From assembly GCA_002633025.1 (NCBI GenBank), contig NMRB01000198.1, positions 298,351 through 362,350 on the forward strand: a stretch of 64,000 nt of DNA, given 5' to 3'. Shown piece after piece: positions 46,632-57,640 of the stretch (within the stretch, counting starts at the first letter, position 1; every line of letters begins with the position of its first letter). Below the pieces are notes generated by a model. It was not told the origin of the DNA. It saw only the letters and a program-made list of their open reading frames with translations, and did no database searches. The stretch comes from Notospermus geniculatus (Eukaryota > Nemertea > Pilidiophora > Heteronemertea > Lineidae). The position numbers were made by a program, and so were the translations under genes.

Positions 46632-48776
46632 ATGGGAGAAGTTGAGGCTGCACCTGTCAAATCTTTCTATGTTTTTGACAAACACGCATTGACTAGTGAT
46701 AATTTGACTTACATTGATGGAACAAATAGCGGATTTGTGAAACTCCCGTCTGAAATCGAGCGCTTACGTGAATATACTTTATTTATTCGAGCTCCAATGG
46801 GGTCGGGCAAGACAACTGCCATTAAAAAAATATTGGCGGTTCACAACACAACTGATGTTAAAACACTCTTTATAACACCTAGAGTGACTTTCGCGACATT
46901 TTTGTACAATGAGTTCAAATCAGTTCTGCCGAATTTAATTCTCTACAACAGGATCCACACGAAGTCAATCGATAACGACCAAATTATAGTACAATTGGAA
47001 TCACTACATCGAGTTAACGTGAACAAAACGTTTGATTTTGTTATTCTGGATGAATTTGAGAGCATTATGAATCAGTTCTTTAGTCCCACTGTAAGGAACT
47101 TTGATATAGAATTCAGCTTCATGAATCTACTACAACACTGCAATGTCTGTGTAGTCGCCGATGCACTGCTGAGATCCGAGAGCGTAAATAGAATAGCGGC
47201 CATAAGAACTAAGCAACCTTGCTATGTTGTTGAAAATGATTTTGTCAGTGAAGGATTCAAAGGAAGACGCTTAGTCTTTTGTGACTCGTGCCCAGTAAAA
47301 ATTATGAAGAAATACTTCGATAAAGAGTGTCAATTCGGCGATCGAAATCACTGTCTCGTTCATGATGACATCATGTCACATTTAAAAGGATACTTCTTAT
47401 CTACGCGGGGGTTAGATTTCACGTTCGAGCTAATCAGTCGTCTGGAAAGTGGACAGAGGTGCGTTGTGTGTTCTGCCTCAAAGCAATTCTCTATTCAACT
47501 GTTCAATATGGTGCGATGTTGTCTGAGAACCACTAAAATATTATTAATCAACAGTGACACTACGATTGTCGATTACAAAACCTGGTGTAATTACGACTGT
47601 CTAATATATACACCTAAAATCAGTATAGGGATCGATTTTGAAAGCTTACATTTCGATGTTCTATTCGTGTATGCTATATTTTCCACTCACTGCGCTCCCA
47701 TATCGACCATGTTCCAATCGGCAGGCAGGGTCCGCCATTTCACCAGCACGTCGCATTACATCTACTGCAATGACACGCTGGGCTCTAAATTTGTAAACAG
47801 CTACGTGTGCTCTAGTAAACCCTCGGACTTGATTCTCAGTGCTAACAAAAACCTACACAAGAAACGAAATCCGTATTTCAATTTTTGTTGGTTCAATTAT
47901 TTTCATAACAGAATGCTTCAAGAATCTAGATTATACTTCAATTCCATCTCGGCATTTTCGGCAATAATCGAAGTTGCGAAATTGAACGGTTACTCGCCTT
48001 ATTACAAACAGCACGAAGTAGTTCAGGATAACTGCATAAAAGCGATCATCGAAAATATGAATATCTCGCGTTCGATTTACAACATAATCTCAACTCAATT
48101 GGAATCGGCTGCTAAAAAGAATTCAGTGTGTATTCGGATGAACGAGGTATGCGCTGTGGCAAAAATATGTCACAGTGATATTTTTTTAACCGAGAACAAA
48201 AAACAACTAAATGTTATGAGATATTTTATTGTGGACAAGCACACTGAGAATCTAAAATTTAACGAATCGCTTTATTACGTCATTGACATTTCAACGAGTC
48301 TAATGCAAAGCAACCTGCCTAAAACTTGTCGATATTACGTATGTGATCAATACAGACGGTACACTCGCATAATGACGATCTTAATGACATCGCTAGGGTT
48401 TAATAACTTTTTCGACACGAAAGTCCGAATAACATCGTCGGAACTGCAACAGGTTTTGGAAGAAAACAAGCAGTTGATATTCTATTTGATGAAAAGTGAA
48501 AATGTGAGAGCGGGAATGTCGGATTCAGTGTTCACGTGTGCCAAGCGTTTGCAGAGACACGGCGGTCGTCAAAGCAATCCGTATATATGCCTCTTCAACG
48601 TTATCCTGTCATTGATATGTAATGGGGTAAAAATGAAGCCAACTAATAGAATAAAAAAGAGGGGAGTTAAAAATACCAATTCCACTTTAGAGTACAGACT
48701 AACTGGAAATCGTATAATTCCTCCCCATTTAATAAATTTTGAAAATTTTATCCTCGCTACATATCAAAAGAAATAA
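46632..48776 (+). CDS. Origin-binding helicase, SF2 (UL9-type)
   Basis: This protein has 714 residues from ATG 46632. The frame opens ten codons earlier without an ATG. RAPMGSGKTTA near 54 is the Walker A typical of UL9 proteins, LFITPRVTFA is motif Ia and VILDEFESI is the DEAH-type box with Phe. FQSAGRVRH near 360 is motif VI. In HSV the C-terminal part binds the origin as a dimer and opens it. Here the C-terminal 300 residues show no recognisable motif. Length is below HSV UL9 (851). The large palindrome at 34381-34930 is a possible target. Confidence 0.88.
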   Translation: MGEVEAAPVKSFYVFDKHALTSDNLTYIDGTNSGFVKLPSEIERLREYTLFIRAPMGSGKTTAIKKILAVHNTTDVKTLFITPRVTFATFLYNEFKSVLPNLILYNRIHTKSIDNDQIIVQLESLHRVNVNKTFDFVILDEFESIMNQFFSPTVRNFDIEFSFMNLLQHCNVCVVADALLRSESVNRIAAIRTKQPCYVVENDFVSEGFKGRRLVFCDSCPVKIMKKYFDKECQFGDRNHCLVHDDIMSHLKGYFLSTRGLDFTFELISRLESGQRCVVCSASKQFSIQLFNMVRCCLRTTKILLINSDTTIVDYKTWCNYDCLIYTPKISIGIDFESLHFDVLFVYAIFSTHCAPISTMFQSAGRVRHFTSTSHYIYCNDTLGSKFVNSYVCSSKPSDLILSANKNLHKKRNPYFNFCWFNYFHNRMLQESRLYFNSISAFSAIIEVAKLNGYSPYYKQHEVVQDNCIKAIIENMNISRSIYNIISTQLESAAKKNSVCIRMNEVCAVAKICHSDIFLTENKKQLNVMRYFIVDKHTENLKFNESLYYVIDISTSLMQSNLPKTCRYYVCDQYRRYTRIMTILMTSLGFNNFFDTKVRITSSELQQVLEENKQLIFYLMKSENVRAGMSDSVFTCAKRLQRHGGRQSNPYICLFNVILSLICNGVKMKPTNRIKKRGVKNTNSTLEYRLTGNRIIPPHLINFENFILATYQKK

Positions 48777-49164
48777 TAAAAAAAAACTCCCAATTAATGA
48801 CTAGGCCTACTGCATCCAGATAACAGCCACTGGAGACCCGCCAGTGGCTACCACCGTTGTCCCACAGCCAGAGACCGTTGCTGATCACCGATGCGCTGAT
48901 TTCCCGCTCTTCTGCCACCGGTGGGCCATCGATCATTGCTATCTGGGATTCCAGTGTTATTCCAGAATTACAAATGTTCTAGAGTTGGACCATAGTATTG
49001 GGTTGGTGTTACGGTGGACGGGATACCATCTAACGGTTTATTTGGCGTGTTGCTGAAGGTGATTTTTGACCGGGTTCTATTTACCGCCAGTGGTGACAAA
49101 CATCCACATGGGCGTGTATTGATGTTGTGTATATAAAGGTCTTGTGATACATCATTTGATAATC
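48777..49164. other. Gap with CCAC/GTGG motif cluster
   Basis: Several CCACTGG, CCACCGGTGG and TACCAC motifs lie at 48825-49100. A 70-residue frame (48844-49056) has no domain or promoter support. Confidence 0.55.
49130..49138 (+). promoter_or_regulatory. TATATAAAG box
   Basis: It lies 26 nt before the ATG at 49165. Confidence 0.55.
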
Positions 49165-50088
49165 ATGGTGGAATGTTTGTGTGAAGATTTGTTATTATAT
49201 TTGGTACGATACGGTTACATTGAGATTATCGAAATGATAAAAATGAAATTAGTATCCAAGCACATAAGCCGTGTATGCGAACGCAAAATCCAAGAATCAA
49301 TACGCAAAAGGCTGAAGTTGAAATATTTTCCATGGTTCGATAATTTGAGAGAAGAATTGAATAAAATGAATCCCCAATATGGAATTTATTTTTCTGGGTC
49401 GAGTCTTCTGCAGTTCTTGACAGGAGACCGATTTGAACCGAATGATATAGATGTATTTATCGGTCCAAAGGCGCCATGGAAGTTGGTATCCGAGGTATGT
49501 TTAAACTCCGTGAATTTTACGACGTGTAATGTACACGACATAAAGACACTCACCCAGTCCACCCCTAGTGCCATAAATGGTATAATTCGTAAAATATTAC
49601 CTGACTGTGACCAAACTACGTATTACAACACTTATAGAAATAAACACATCTTGAGAATCATAACCTTACGCTGGAATGAAATAAAATATGATTTCATAGT
49701 TGTAAATACTGACGTGGAATCGTTTATTTACAACCACTTTGATTTTAGATTTCTGTGCAACTACTGGGACGGTGATTCATTGAAAGTGTATACTCCCAAT
49801 CTAATCGCTGAGAAGAACACCTTACAATGGTTTCCTAATTTCTGTCCGTTTACTCAACAAATGTCACATGTTGAGAAGAGATGTGTCAAGTATCAAGAGA
49901 GAGGATGGAACATTCCTGACACTGACGATATATCTTGTTATCAGATGCTCTTTTTATCACAATGTTTTGTAGAGAGATGTGCAAAGCTTTTCAAAAACAA
50001 GAAAAGAGTTAACCCCAGGATGGGTGATCGATTGCCACGGTTACGTTCTACTATGAAGAAACTGAGAAAATATGTGCGAGGTAGCTAG
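49165..50088 (+). CDS. F-box-like plus nucleotidyltransferase-fold protein
   Basis: This protein has 307 residues from ATG 49165. The N-terminal ~35 residues (CEDLLLYLVRYG then LVSKHISRVC) follow the F-box pattern that binds SKP1 in ubiquitin ligases. From about 75, YFSGSSLLQFL then PNDIDVFIG gives the G(S/G)S...DxD signature of the polymerase-beta nucleotidyltransferase fold. A further Asp in YDFIVVN near 178 would be the third acidic residue. Similar domains occur in large DNA viruses and fungi with unknown substrates. Neither is part of the herpesvirus core. The TATA-type box suggests early expression. A role in redirecting host ubiquitylation or modifying nucleotides or RNA is inference. 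Confidence 0.65.
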   Translation: MVECLCEDLLLYLVRYGYIEIIEMIKMKLVSKHISRVCERKIQESIRKRLKLKYFPWFDNLREELNKMNPQYGIYFSGSSLLQFLTGDRFEPNDIDVFIGPKAPWKLVSEVCLNSVNFTTCNVHDIKTLTQSTPSAINGIIRKILPDCDQTTYYNTYRNKHILRIITLRWNEIKYDFIVVNTDVESFIYNHFDFRFLCNYWDGDSLKVYTPNLIAEKNTLQWFPNFCPFTQQMSHVEKRCVKYQERGWNIPDTDDISCYQMLFLSQCFVERCAKLFKNKKRVNPRMGDRLPRLRSTMKKLRKYVRGS

Positions 50089-50101
50089 TATTTGTGAAAA
50101 G

Positions 50102-50109
50102 TATTTAAT
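50102..50109 (+). promoter_or_regulatory. TATTTAAT box of tegument gene
   Basis: It lies 45 nt before the ATG at 50154, starting 14 nt after the preceding stop codon. Confidence 0.6.
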
Positions 50110-50153
50110 TGGTCTGTCATTGACTATTGTAGAAGACCCTGACCAATTGAACG

Positions 50154-53100
50154 ATGTCCGATGTACAGTCACCGAGAAAACGAGGTGGTATTGACGACGA
50201 TGATAAGAAAACGAAGAAAAAACGTAAACTTTTCGAGCCCTATTCGACTCCACAAGCAAATATGCACTTTAAATCAACTTTACTAAAAGTCGTTGATCAA
50301 ATAAATTCAACCGATTACCACATCAATTTATCCGAATTTTCGGTGAAACTAATCGATGAGACGTGGTCTCACCTGGATTTTGACAAAACCAACTATCTCG
50401 ATATAGATGATTATTTTAAGGGGGACGATGAAAAACTGGTTAAATTGATATTTCTTGTACACTTGCACAAGCGAAATCGCCTTGAGTTCAATCGCTTAAC
50501 TGCGACCGACGTGCGGGACATGTTGTCCTCATTTTCGGTAAATAAAGACGAGGTGTTCATGACTCAGATCCCCGAAAGTGATGGGGGTATCCACACTACT
50601 AGAATCACGTACGTCAGGAAGGGAGAGGAAAAAACGTACTTCTCATTAGCCTTTATTCATGATAAGTTTTACTGCTTCATAGACAGTTGTATAGACGAAT
50701 TAAAACTTTATGATGAAACTGCGAATGCGACTCGACACTTTCTTCAGTGTGAGTACATACACAAATTGTTACATTATGTGAAAACTGTATGCCCTAATTT
50801 AGATTTATTACACATAATACAATACAGACATTCTAACAATGATATATTAAAGAATTATTCTATAGACGGTGAGAAAATGGATGCGATCTCGCGAAGTTTG
50901 AGTGAACTTTCTAAACTATATTCTCAGAAAACGAAGGTAACACGTTTGGTCAAGTTGGATGAATTACTCGACAAGTTTGGCAAATATTGTGTCAGGTTTG
51001 TTGGAAAGGATGTTAGCGAGTCAATTTCTGAATTGTTTTCTAGTCTGTATAACGAGCAATGTCATATAACGGTCAACTTAGATAAAATGCAGAACATTCT
51101 GATCAGACGCAAAGGTGTAAAACTGAAAATCCTCCACGAGATTGGTGTGGAAATCGAGCAGTTCTTAGACGACCCCATTGTAAAGTTTACTTTAGAAAAT
51201 AGGAACTCCTTTCACTTTTTGAAACCCAGCATACGCTATTACGAATATCTCGAAAAAATAAAGACTCTTCAGAAGGAAATTCGGGATAAAATCCAATCCG
51301 AAGAGGTGTCCTTTAAAGAACTTTTTACATGCGACACGGAAAAGATGACAAAAATTAAATTTAACGAGGAACGAAATCAGGAAATTTTACAAGCTGGGTT
51401 AGTTGTTTCATCACCTGATATATCGGATCATATTTCAGACGTCATCACCAATTTATTCGTCAATAAAATCGTGTCTAAGTTAAACGAGGTAATTCAGGGT
51501 GTAACCAGCGATAATATATACGAGAAACATCACCTCCATTTACACTCGAGTGAGGGTGAACGGAAGTATTACAATCAATTGCGCAGTCTGTTGACAAATT
51601 TGGGCGATCGATATGATGCTTGTTGTGACGTCATTGAGATCTTATTGGAAACTCGACACGATTTGTTTGATGTGAATGAAAAAATACTTCGTTTACAATC
51701 TGTCCTTTGTTCTCAAACATCACCTGAAGATTTACTCACGAGTAAGGTTTCTGCTTGTTTTAAAGCCTACCTTACGTCGGTAGAGACTCAACTCGATAAT
51801 ATTCGACCCGTACAAACCTCACCGCATAATTTCTTGGACGTGAAAACCGACCTAGAACAATTTCAAAGCCAATTGGAAGTGTTGCAACTGCGCCTGTCGC
51901 CACCATATCTCATCGACGGGACAGACGACAAGAATTTGAGCAGACTAACAAAAAAACGAGATCTCATTTCACATCAGGTCACCGAAAATAGACAGCAGTA
52001 CCTGGCTAAGATACACGAGTCTTTGAATGTAACAGTAAATAGTACGACCGATGCAGATTTCAAAGCATGTGAAGAAATAAAATCGCAAATTCGTTTCGAC
52101 AGTGTAGCCCAAAAAACAAACGCCGTCTTTACGGAAACTGTCATAAAACCCTTTATCCAAAGAAACATCCTAAACGAGTTATACAACATGTACGAAGAAC
52201 GCAGTCAGACTGAAAGAGTGACCATCGATTTAAAGTTCGCAGACAACGATGAGTGTATTATAAATGGAGACAAGTACCTGCATCACTTCTTAAATTCTAG
52301 GACGATGTGTCAATTGAACGAAATTAATCATTACAATGAAAATCGGTGCACTCTATTTGCATATGTACGGGAACATAGACTAGATATCGATTTAGTATAC
52401 AAGCGCGTCATTGAGAAATTCCGAAATTGCATTGAGTTGATGTTTGAAACGGAACACGACTTCTTTCTAACTCTAAAGACCTGTGCAAATCAACTGACAG
52501 CTCACAATTTACGTCTAGTTAACGACGAGGTGGCAAAGATCCGTGGGATATTCGGTATAACCGACGTAAATCCATCTGGAAATCTTTATTATGAAGCAAC
52601 GTCTTCGATATCGACCATGTTTAGGGAACAGCGCCGAAACCTAATGGAACTCGAATGCGTCAAACGTAACGTAGTTGGAAATTTAAAGATGATCTCGTGG
52701 AATGCGACGTTTACCTCCACTGACACAGAGTTGGAAAAGGGACTGGCGGATTTTTTAGAATGTGAGACTAAATTAGTATCTTTCGTTAATGATACGTACG
52801 AATTTGAAAAAAATGCCTTTTTTGATCAACTGAATGATTTGATTGATCAGGTGTCGGGTTCAGAACAAAAGGATGGTCGCGAGCTACTGGATAACTATTC
52901 CCATTTGGAAAAGAAAATGAACGGGCTCAAACGAGTGTACGAAATCTTAATCGCCAATAACATTTTATCACAATACAAAGAAAAAATGACAAAAATAAAC
53001 TTTTCAAAACAAATGGAGGCTGTCAAGAAGCTTTTAAAAAAGTCGTTTTGGTCTTCCGAGTACTTTATGTCGCCGAAAGTTCGACTTCACTTCCTCGGAA

Positions 53101-55955
53101 TAACTAATCTCATGCACCAAGAAATCCATTTGCAAAGATTTCACGAGTTTGACGCGTCTACAGTGACCAGTTCAGAATGCCAACTTGACAATGTGTTGAT
53201 AGAAACGGCAATTGCCAATAATACACAATCAATCGACAGTGAAATGGAGGTCGATCAGTTAAGCGACCAATTGGAGTCAATTAGAAATTCTGACACTCAC
53301 GTAAATGGCGAGTGTATGTACACGTTACTCCCGATGATACGAAATTATCTAGTGAACTGTCCGGTTGATCCAAGTATGTTAGAGAGATGCTTTCTGCTAA
53401 AACAACATTCTAAAGATATCCATGATGTGCTTCTAAAATGTCATAAGTACGTTCGCGACTATACTTCACGCATGCGCGATTTGACCGCCTCGTTACAGAC
53501 CACGACTACTTTAAACGACTTGGATAAGCTGAGTGAAGATATGACCCGTCATAATGTCGATTTCAGCAAAACCGTGACTGGATACTTATCTGATAAGAAG
53601 TACGACTTGTTGCATCCTTATTTACACAGACTTTCGACGGAACATGAGACGACTGTAGGAGATTTTTTCAAGAGATTAAAGGATATCGTAGAGGGATTAA
53701 AGAGAGATGTCGCACATGTGCTACAAGAATTCAATGTGCCTATAGACTACCATAACCCGTCGAATACCATTTACAATGTGATGAAAATCCATTACGACGC
53801 TGTGGGGGATCATTTCAAGGATTTTGACATAAGAGTTCTGGTCAATCAGGCGTTGTCAAGAAATATTATTACTGGCGAATGTGGTCGGCAATTAATTGCC
53901 ATTGGTGATCATTACGCTGGTTTCACTAAATTTCTTTTCGATAATCGCAATAAGTTAAGGGAGTGGAAGTCGAAAAAACAGGACTATATTTTTGGAGGTG
54001 AAAACCGAGTTGATTATCCACCACACCTACCGCTCTTTACGTTTGATAAGTTCCAGTCTGACATGAAAGACACGTTTGATTATAAAATATTCACCAATAT
54101 TTACGACAACTTATCGAAAGACCTCGACGTAGTGAAAAAAGGCTTTGAAGCCGAACTATCAGTTTTAGTCGACCTGCAAAAGATGGCGGATGACATCATT
54201 ACAAAGAGAAATCCCAATAATGTTTATCTACAGCTTCCTTTGCTGCAGGAAATAAACGATAACGGTAATTTAGCGAAAAAATTCATCACAACCTTCAACA
54301 AATTTCAACCGGTTTACTTTACGATAGACGAGAATATACAGTTTCTGAGCAATCTTGTCGAAGTTGATTTAACGCGACATCTCTCTTTACAAGAACTAAC
54401 GAGGTTCATAAGCTCCGTGGACATTGATTTGAACAAAATTGAAAAATGGTTGAGAAAAAACCTACCAGACGCATTGTGTAACAAGATAATGCTGTATGAG
54501 AAGTGTGTGGCTGTGACAATCGAATCAATGCAAATCATGTTTAATTACATGAGCGGAACTACAATGAAAGAACGGATGTCAGATTTCCGTCTGAAGGATG
54601 TGATAACGGACATGTCAGATGGGGATGTTTTAATGCATCACGAGCATGACATTAACGAAACTATTCGAAGTCTACAAGACTTCCAGAAAATATTCGAATC
54701 TGCCTATTTCCCATACCAACCGATGCATAAACTTGTTATGAAGTACGTCATACAAAGCACTCAAACCAATCACGATACCCTCGTCTACACGCGCTCGGAA
54801 TCCAAGGAAACGCCTTCATCGCTGCTCAGAGCCATTTCTTTGGCTGTATTTCACAATTACTCGTTGCAGAAAAAAATGTCGTATTCTCTAGTGAATATTT
54901 TTTCTCCCAAACAAAATTTAGAGTACTTGTTTCATCATTCTGAGGTGCGGTACGTCATGACAGGTTACCATAAAGCACAGGGTGTCACCGACTCTTGGTT
55001 CTTAGATAACTTCAGTTTCACTCCTGGACAAACCTTCGCCGACTGGTGGGCTGCTTTATCCTTGCCTTTCGCGATGGGTTGTAATAATACGCAGTTGGAT
55101 CAATTGACACACGCGACTAAAGAGCCCACCGGCATCATGGATTTTTCTTTAAATGAGTTTGAAATTCTAATGCATATGTTGGCATTGGTTTTTTGTGTAA
55201 AAATCATATTCATGTATCAAATCGCGGACAATCTTCACTACATAAAGTCCAAAATATCTTGCTCGCCGAACAGTGTTTCCTACAAAAACGCAATATGTAA
55301 ATTGTCGAACTGGGTCCACGAACGACATCCTTATCCACTGTCTTTGGTGCATTTATATAACACATTTCACCGTTTTCAACTCGAACCGAGTGCTAAAGAG
55401 TCGGTGTATGCGATATCATATTCGTTTAACAGTCGACAGCATTTGGTTTTATCAGACGAAAATGAAAAGTTGACCTTTAAGTATCTCAGCAACGTCATCA
55501 CGAAACCTCTTTTAGACCAAATTGTGTCTCGTCTGGACGAAGAGATGCCTTCACCGTCATCTTGCGACCAGGGAGATATTCGATGTTCAATGACGGGAAG
55601 GGATGGCAAACTGGGTGCATTTGATGAGACGCCACCTGTGAGTCGTAGCAGTAACGACGTTCCGTTCAGATTACCAACAGATGAACCTCGGAATCAATCA
55701 CCTCCAGTGGTAGAAACCTCTGTTGACATGGACAAATTCATTGATGAGTTCTCAAAGCGACTGACCATCGAGGACCGAACCACCACACTTAATTCGGGTC
55801 AAAAATCAGACCCAGACACACATGAGAATCGTTCTTCTGGACACGTGATATCAGAGGCAATATCGCCAGAGCGTGATAGATCAAAGCGATTTGAAGATTT
55901 TGTAATACAGTATGTTAATAATATAAAAGCACAGTTAAATTATTTACCATCATGA
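50154..55955 (+). CDS. Large tegument-like protein, 1933 residues
   Basis: This is the largest gene in the window. A basic, nuclear-signal-like N-terminus (KKTKKKRK) is followed by more than 1500 residues of mostly helical, coiled-coil-rich sequence. A more hydrophobic domain near 1600-1780 (FTPGQTFADWWAALS) comes next, then a Pro/Ser-rich linker and a short terminal helix. Size, late promoter and C-terminal layout fit the UL36/UL48-type inner tegument protein that links capsid, tegument and transport motors. The N-terminal Cys-protease (deubiquitinase) domain of vertebrate UL36 proteins is not recognisable. The assignment rests on size and architecture. Confidence 0.65.
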   Translation: MSDVQSPRKRGGIDDDDKKTKKKRKLFEPYSTPQANMHFKSTLLKVVDQINSTDYHINLSEFSVKLIDETWSHLDFDKTNYLDIDDYFKGDDEKLVKLIFLVHLHKRNRLEFNRLTATDVRDMLSSFSVNKDEVFMTQIPESDGGIHTTRITYVRKGEEKTYFSLAFIHDKFYCFIDSCIDELKLYDETANATRHFLQCEYIHKLLHYVKTVCPNLDLLHIIQYRHSNNDILKNYSIDGEKMDAISRSLSELSKLYSQKTKVTRLVKLDELLDKFGKYCVRFVGKDVSESISELFSSLYNEQCHITVNLDKMQNILIRRKGVKLKILHEIGVEIEQFLDDPIVKFTLENRNSFHFLKPSIRYYEYLEKIKTLQKEIRDKIQSEEVSFKELFTCDTEKMTKIKFNEERNQEILQAGLVVSSPDISDHISDVITNLFVNKIVSKLNEVIQGVTSDNIYEKHHLHLHSSEGERKYYNQLRSLLTNLGDRYDACCDVIEILLETRHDLFDVNEKILRLQSVLCSQTSPEDLLTSKVSACFKAYLTSVETQLDNIRPVQTSPHNFLDVKTDLEQFQSQLEVLQLRLSPPYLIDGTDDKNLSRLTKKRDLISHQVTENRQQYLAKIHESLNVTVNSTTDADFKACEEIKSQIRFDSVAQKTNAVFTETVIKPFIQRNILNELYNMYEERSQTERVTIDLKFADNDECIINGDKYLHHFLNSRTMCQLNEINHYNENRCTLFAYVREHRLDIDLVYKRVIEKFRNCIELMFETEHDFFLTLKTCANQLTAHNLRLVNDEVAKIRGIFGITDVNPSGNLYYEATSSISTMFREQRRNLMELECVKRNVVGNLKMISWNATFTSTDTELEKGLADFLECETKLVSFVNDTYEFEKNAFFDQLNDLIDQVSGSEQKDGRELLDNYSHLEKKMNGLKRVYEILIANNILSQYKEKMTKINFSKQMEAVKKLLKKSFWSSEYFMSPKVRLHFLGITNLMHQEIHLQRFHEFDASTVTSSECQLDNVLIETAIANNTQSIDSEMEVDQLSDQLESIRNSDTHVNGECMYTLLPMIRNYLVNCPVDPSMLERCFLLKQHSKDIHDVLLKCHKYVRDYTSRMRDLTASLQTTTTLNDLDKLSEDMTRHNVDFSKTVTGYLSDKKYDLLHPYLHRLSTEHETTVGDFFKRLKDIVEGLKRDVAHVLQEFNVPIDYHNPSNTIYNVMKIHYDAVGDHFKDFDIRVLVNQALSRNIITGECGRQLIAIGDHYAGFTKFLFDNRNKLREWKSKKQDYIFGGENRVDYPPHLPLFTFDKFQSDMKDTFDYKIFTNIYDNLSKDLDVVKKGFEAELSVLVDLQKMADDIITKRNPNNVYLQLPLLQEINDNGNLAKKFITTFNKFQPVYFTIDENIQFLSNLVEVDLTRHLSLQELTRFISSVDIDLNKIEKWLRKNLPDALCNKIMLYEKCVAVTIESMQIMFNYMSGTTMKERMSDFRLKDVITDMSDGDVLMHHEHDINETIRSLQDFQKIFESAYFPYQPMHKLVMKYVIQSTQTNHDTLVYTRSESKETPSSLLRAISLAVFHNYSLQKKMSYSLVNIFSPKQNLEYLFHHSEVRYVMTGYHKAQGVTDSWFLDNFSFTPGQTFADWWAALSLPFAMGCNNTQLDQLTHATKEPTGIMDFSLNEFEILMHMLALVFCVKIIFMYQIADNLHYIKSKISCSPNSVSYKNAICKLSNWVHERHPYPLSLVHLYNTFHRFQLEPSAKESVYAISYSFNSRQHLVLSDENEKLTFKYLSNVITKPLLDQIVSRLDEEMPSPSSCDQGDIRCSMTGRDGKLGAFDETPPVSRSSNDVPFRLPTDEPRNQSPPVVETSVDMDKFIDEFSKRLTIEDRTTTLNSGQKSDPDTHENRSSGHVISEAISPERDRSKRFEDFVIQYVNNIKAQLNYLPS

Positions 55956-56236
55956 GCGACACATTTCTCAACGAATGGATTCGAATTGGGTGGCATGGTT
56001 TGACTTCCTTTTTTTCTGATGGTGGATAGGATGGTAGGGTAACCCGATACCACATCCAGTGGAGTGAGGGGTTGGACAAAGTTTGAACGTACCGAAGTCT
56101 CATCATACGTATCTTTACAATATGTTAGTATCGTTGGCTTTGAAGTGGCGTGTCTTTTTCCCATGGAAGGGATGGTAAATGTGTTTTGACATGACTTTAG
56201 TACATTGTTCCAGAGGATGGTTGCGGGTGGGAAGTG

Positions 56237-56244
56237 TATAAATA
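56237..56244 (+). promoter_or_regulatory. TATAAATA box of reductase gene
   Basis: It lies 21 nt before the ATG at 56265. The later in-frame ATGs at 56286 and 56292 are also possible starts. Confidence 0.55.
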
Positions 56245-56264
56245 ACGATAGTCTCATTATCAAT

Positions 56265-57275
56265 ATGACACTTATTAATAAAATAATGACGATGGTAAAT
56301 AATGACACAAGCGAACCACTTTTGCGAGAGAATCCCAATCGTTTTGTGATCTTTCCTATTCAATATTATGACATATGGGAAATGTATAAGAAAGCGTTGG
56401 CCTCATTTTGGGTTACGGAAGAAGTTGATTTGGCAAAGGATCGATCCGACTGGGAGAAATTGTCACTCGATGAGAGACACTTTATTTTACATATACTGGC
56501 CTTCTTCTCAAGTAGCGATGGAATAGTAATCGAAAATCTTGCTTTGCGATTTTTGCGGGATGTTCAAATACCTGAAGCGAGGTGTTTCTATGGATATCAA
56601 ATTGCAATTGAAAACATTCACTCCGAAATGTATTCCTTACTTATCGATACATACGTCAAAGATGTCGCGCAGAAGCGACATCTATTTTCGGCCATTGAAA
56701 CGATGCACTGCGTTAAAAAAAAGGCCGACTGGGCCTTGAAATGGATTGATGCTGGAGAAGTACCCTTCAGCGAAAGATTGGTGGCATATATAGCCGTCGA
56801 AGGCATTTTCTTCAGCGGAGCCTTTGCTGCGATATTTTGGTTGAAAAAACGCGGGTTGATGCCTGGACTAACATTTAGTAATGAACTGATTTGCAGAGAT
56901 GAAGGCCTGCATTGCAGTTTCGCGTGTTTGCTATTTAGCCACATTGTGAAAAAACCCGACGCTTCTCGAATTGAAGCAATCATTTCTGAGGCTGTTCAAA
57001 TTGAACAGGAATTCCTGACCGTTGCTATGCCCAGTCAGCTGATTGGCATAAATTGCACTTTGATGAAACAGTACATAGAATTTGTAGGAGACGTATGGCT
57101 AACTGAGCTTGAATGTCCAAAGTTGTATAATTCGGCAAATCCGTTTCCATTTATGGACCAGATTTCGACTGAAGGAAAGACAAATTTCTTTGAGAAGCGG
57201 GTCGGTGAATACAAGAAAGCCAGAGTGTTCGTCAATAACGACACAAGTGGTTTTACGTTAGACGAAGAATTCTAA
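56265..57275 (+). CDS. Ribonucleotide reductase small subunit (R2)
   Basis: This protein has 336 residues. The iron ligands and radical Tyr of class I R2 are all in place: [31 protein letters not shown] (Glu, His and the Tyr), VAVEGIFF-type Glu, and CRDEGLHC. The C-terminus FTLDEEF is the usual tail that docks on the large subunit. It supplies deoxynucleotides for viral replication. No large subunit lies in the window, so the partner is elsewhere in the viral genome or from the host. The ATG at 56265 is preferred to 56217 because of the TATAAATA box between them. Confidence 0.95.
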   Translation: MTLINKIMTMVNNDTSEPLLRENPNRFVIFPIQYYDIWEMYKKALASFWVTEEVDLAKDRSDWEKLSLDERHFILHILAFFSSSDGIVIENLALRFLRDVQIPEARCFYGYQIAIENIHSEMYSLLIDTYVKDVAQKRHLFSAIETMHCVKKKADWALKWIDAGEVPFSERLVAYIAVEGIFFSGAFAAIFWLKKRGLMPGLTFSNELICRDEGLHCSFACLLFSHIVKKPDASRIEAIISEAVQIEQEFLTVAMPSQLIGINCTLMKQYIEFVGDVWLTELECPKLYNSANPFPFMDQISTEGKTNFFEKRVGEYKKARVFVNNDTSGFTLDEEF

Positions 57276-57286
57276 TGATCAAACTC

Positions 57287-57320
57287 GGTGGGTTGATATG
57301 TCCAAAAACCAAAAATAGCA
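57287..57320 (+). repeat. Short dispersed repeat, copy 2
   Basis: GGTGGGTTGATATGTCC and the A-rich sequence after it match 4051-4085. Confidence 0.5.
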
Positions 57321-57540
57321 TATCTAACAAGCCTGGTGGCAACTGGGGTTCGCTATGTCGAATAAGCATGGTTGGGGAGAAGTGAAGAATTAGGATGTGG
57401 AGGAAGTGATGACTGTAATGATAACAGTAGGCCTAAGACATGTTTTACATGAAATAAACGCAAGATCATTAAATACACGATGAAAAAAACAGAAAAGGTA
57501 AAAGAAGAAACAAAAAAATAATGAGTCAAGCCAAAGAAAA

Positions 57541-57640
57541 TTTACACTCCCCGCGTATCGAACCCGGGACCTTCTGCTCCACGGGCAGGCTGCTTTGCCA
57601 CTCGGCCATTGCGACTAAGCACTCGGTGCGGCGCTGATGC
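57541..57640 (-). repeat. tRNA-derived SINE-like element
   Basis: On the minus strand TGGCCGAGTGGC (A box) and GGTCCCGGGTTCGAT (B box) are 37-40 nt apart, as in tRNA-Ser/Leu-like promoters. The stems do not close into a good tRNA, so a SINE head or tRNA pseudogene is likelier than a tRNA gene. Confidence 0.6.

Noticed and set aside
57541-57640. tRNA gene on the minus strand
   Set aside because: A and B boxes are good, but the acceptor and anticodon stems do not pair convincingly, so it is listed as a SINE-like repeat.
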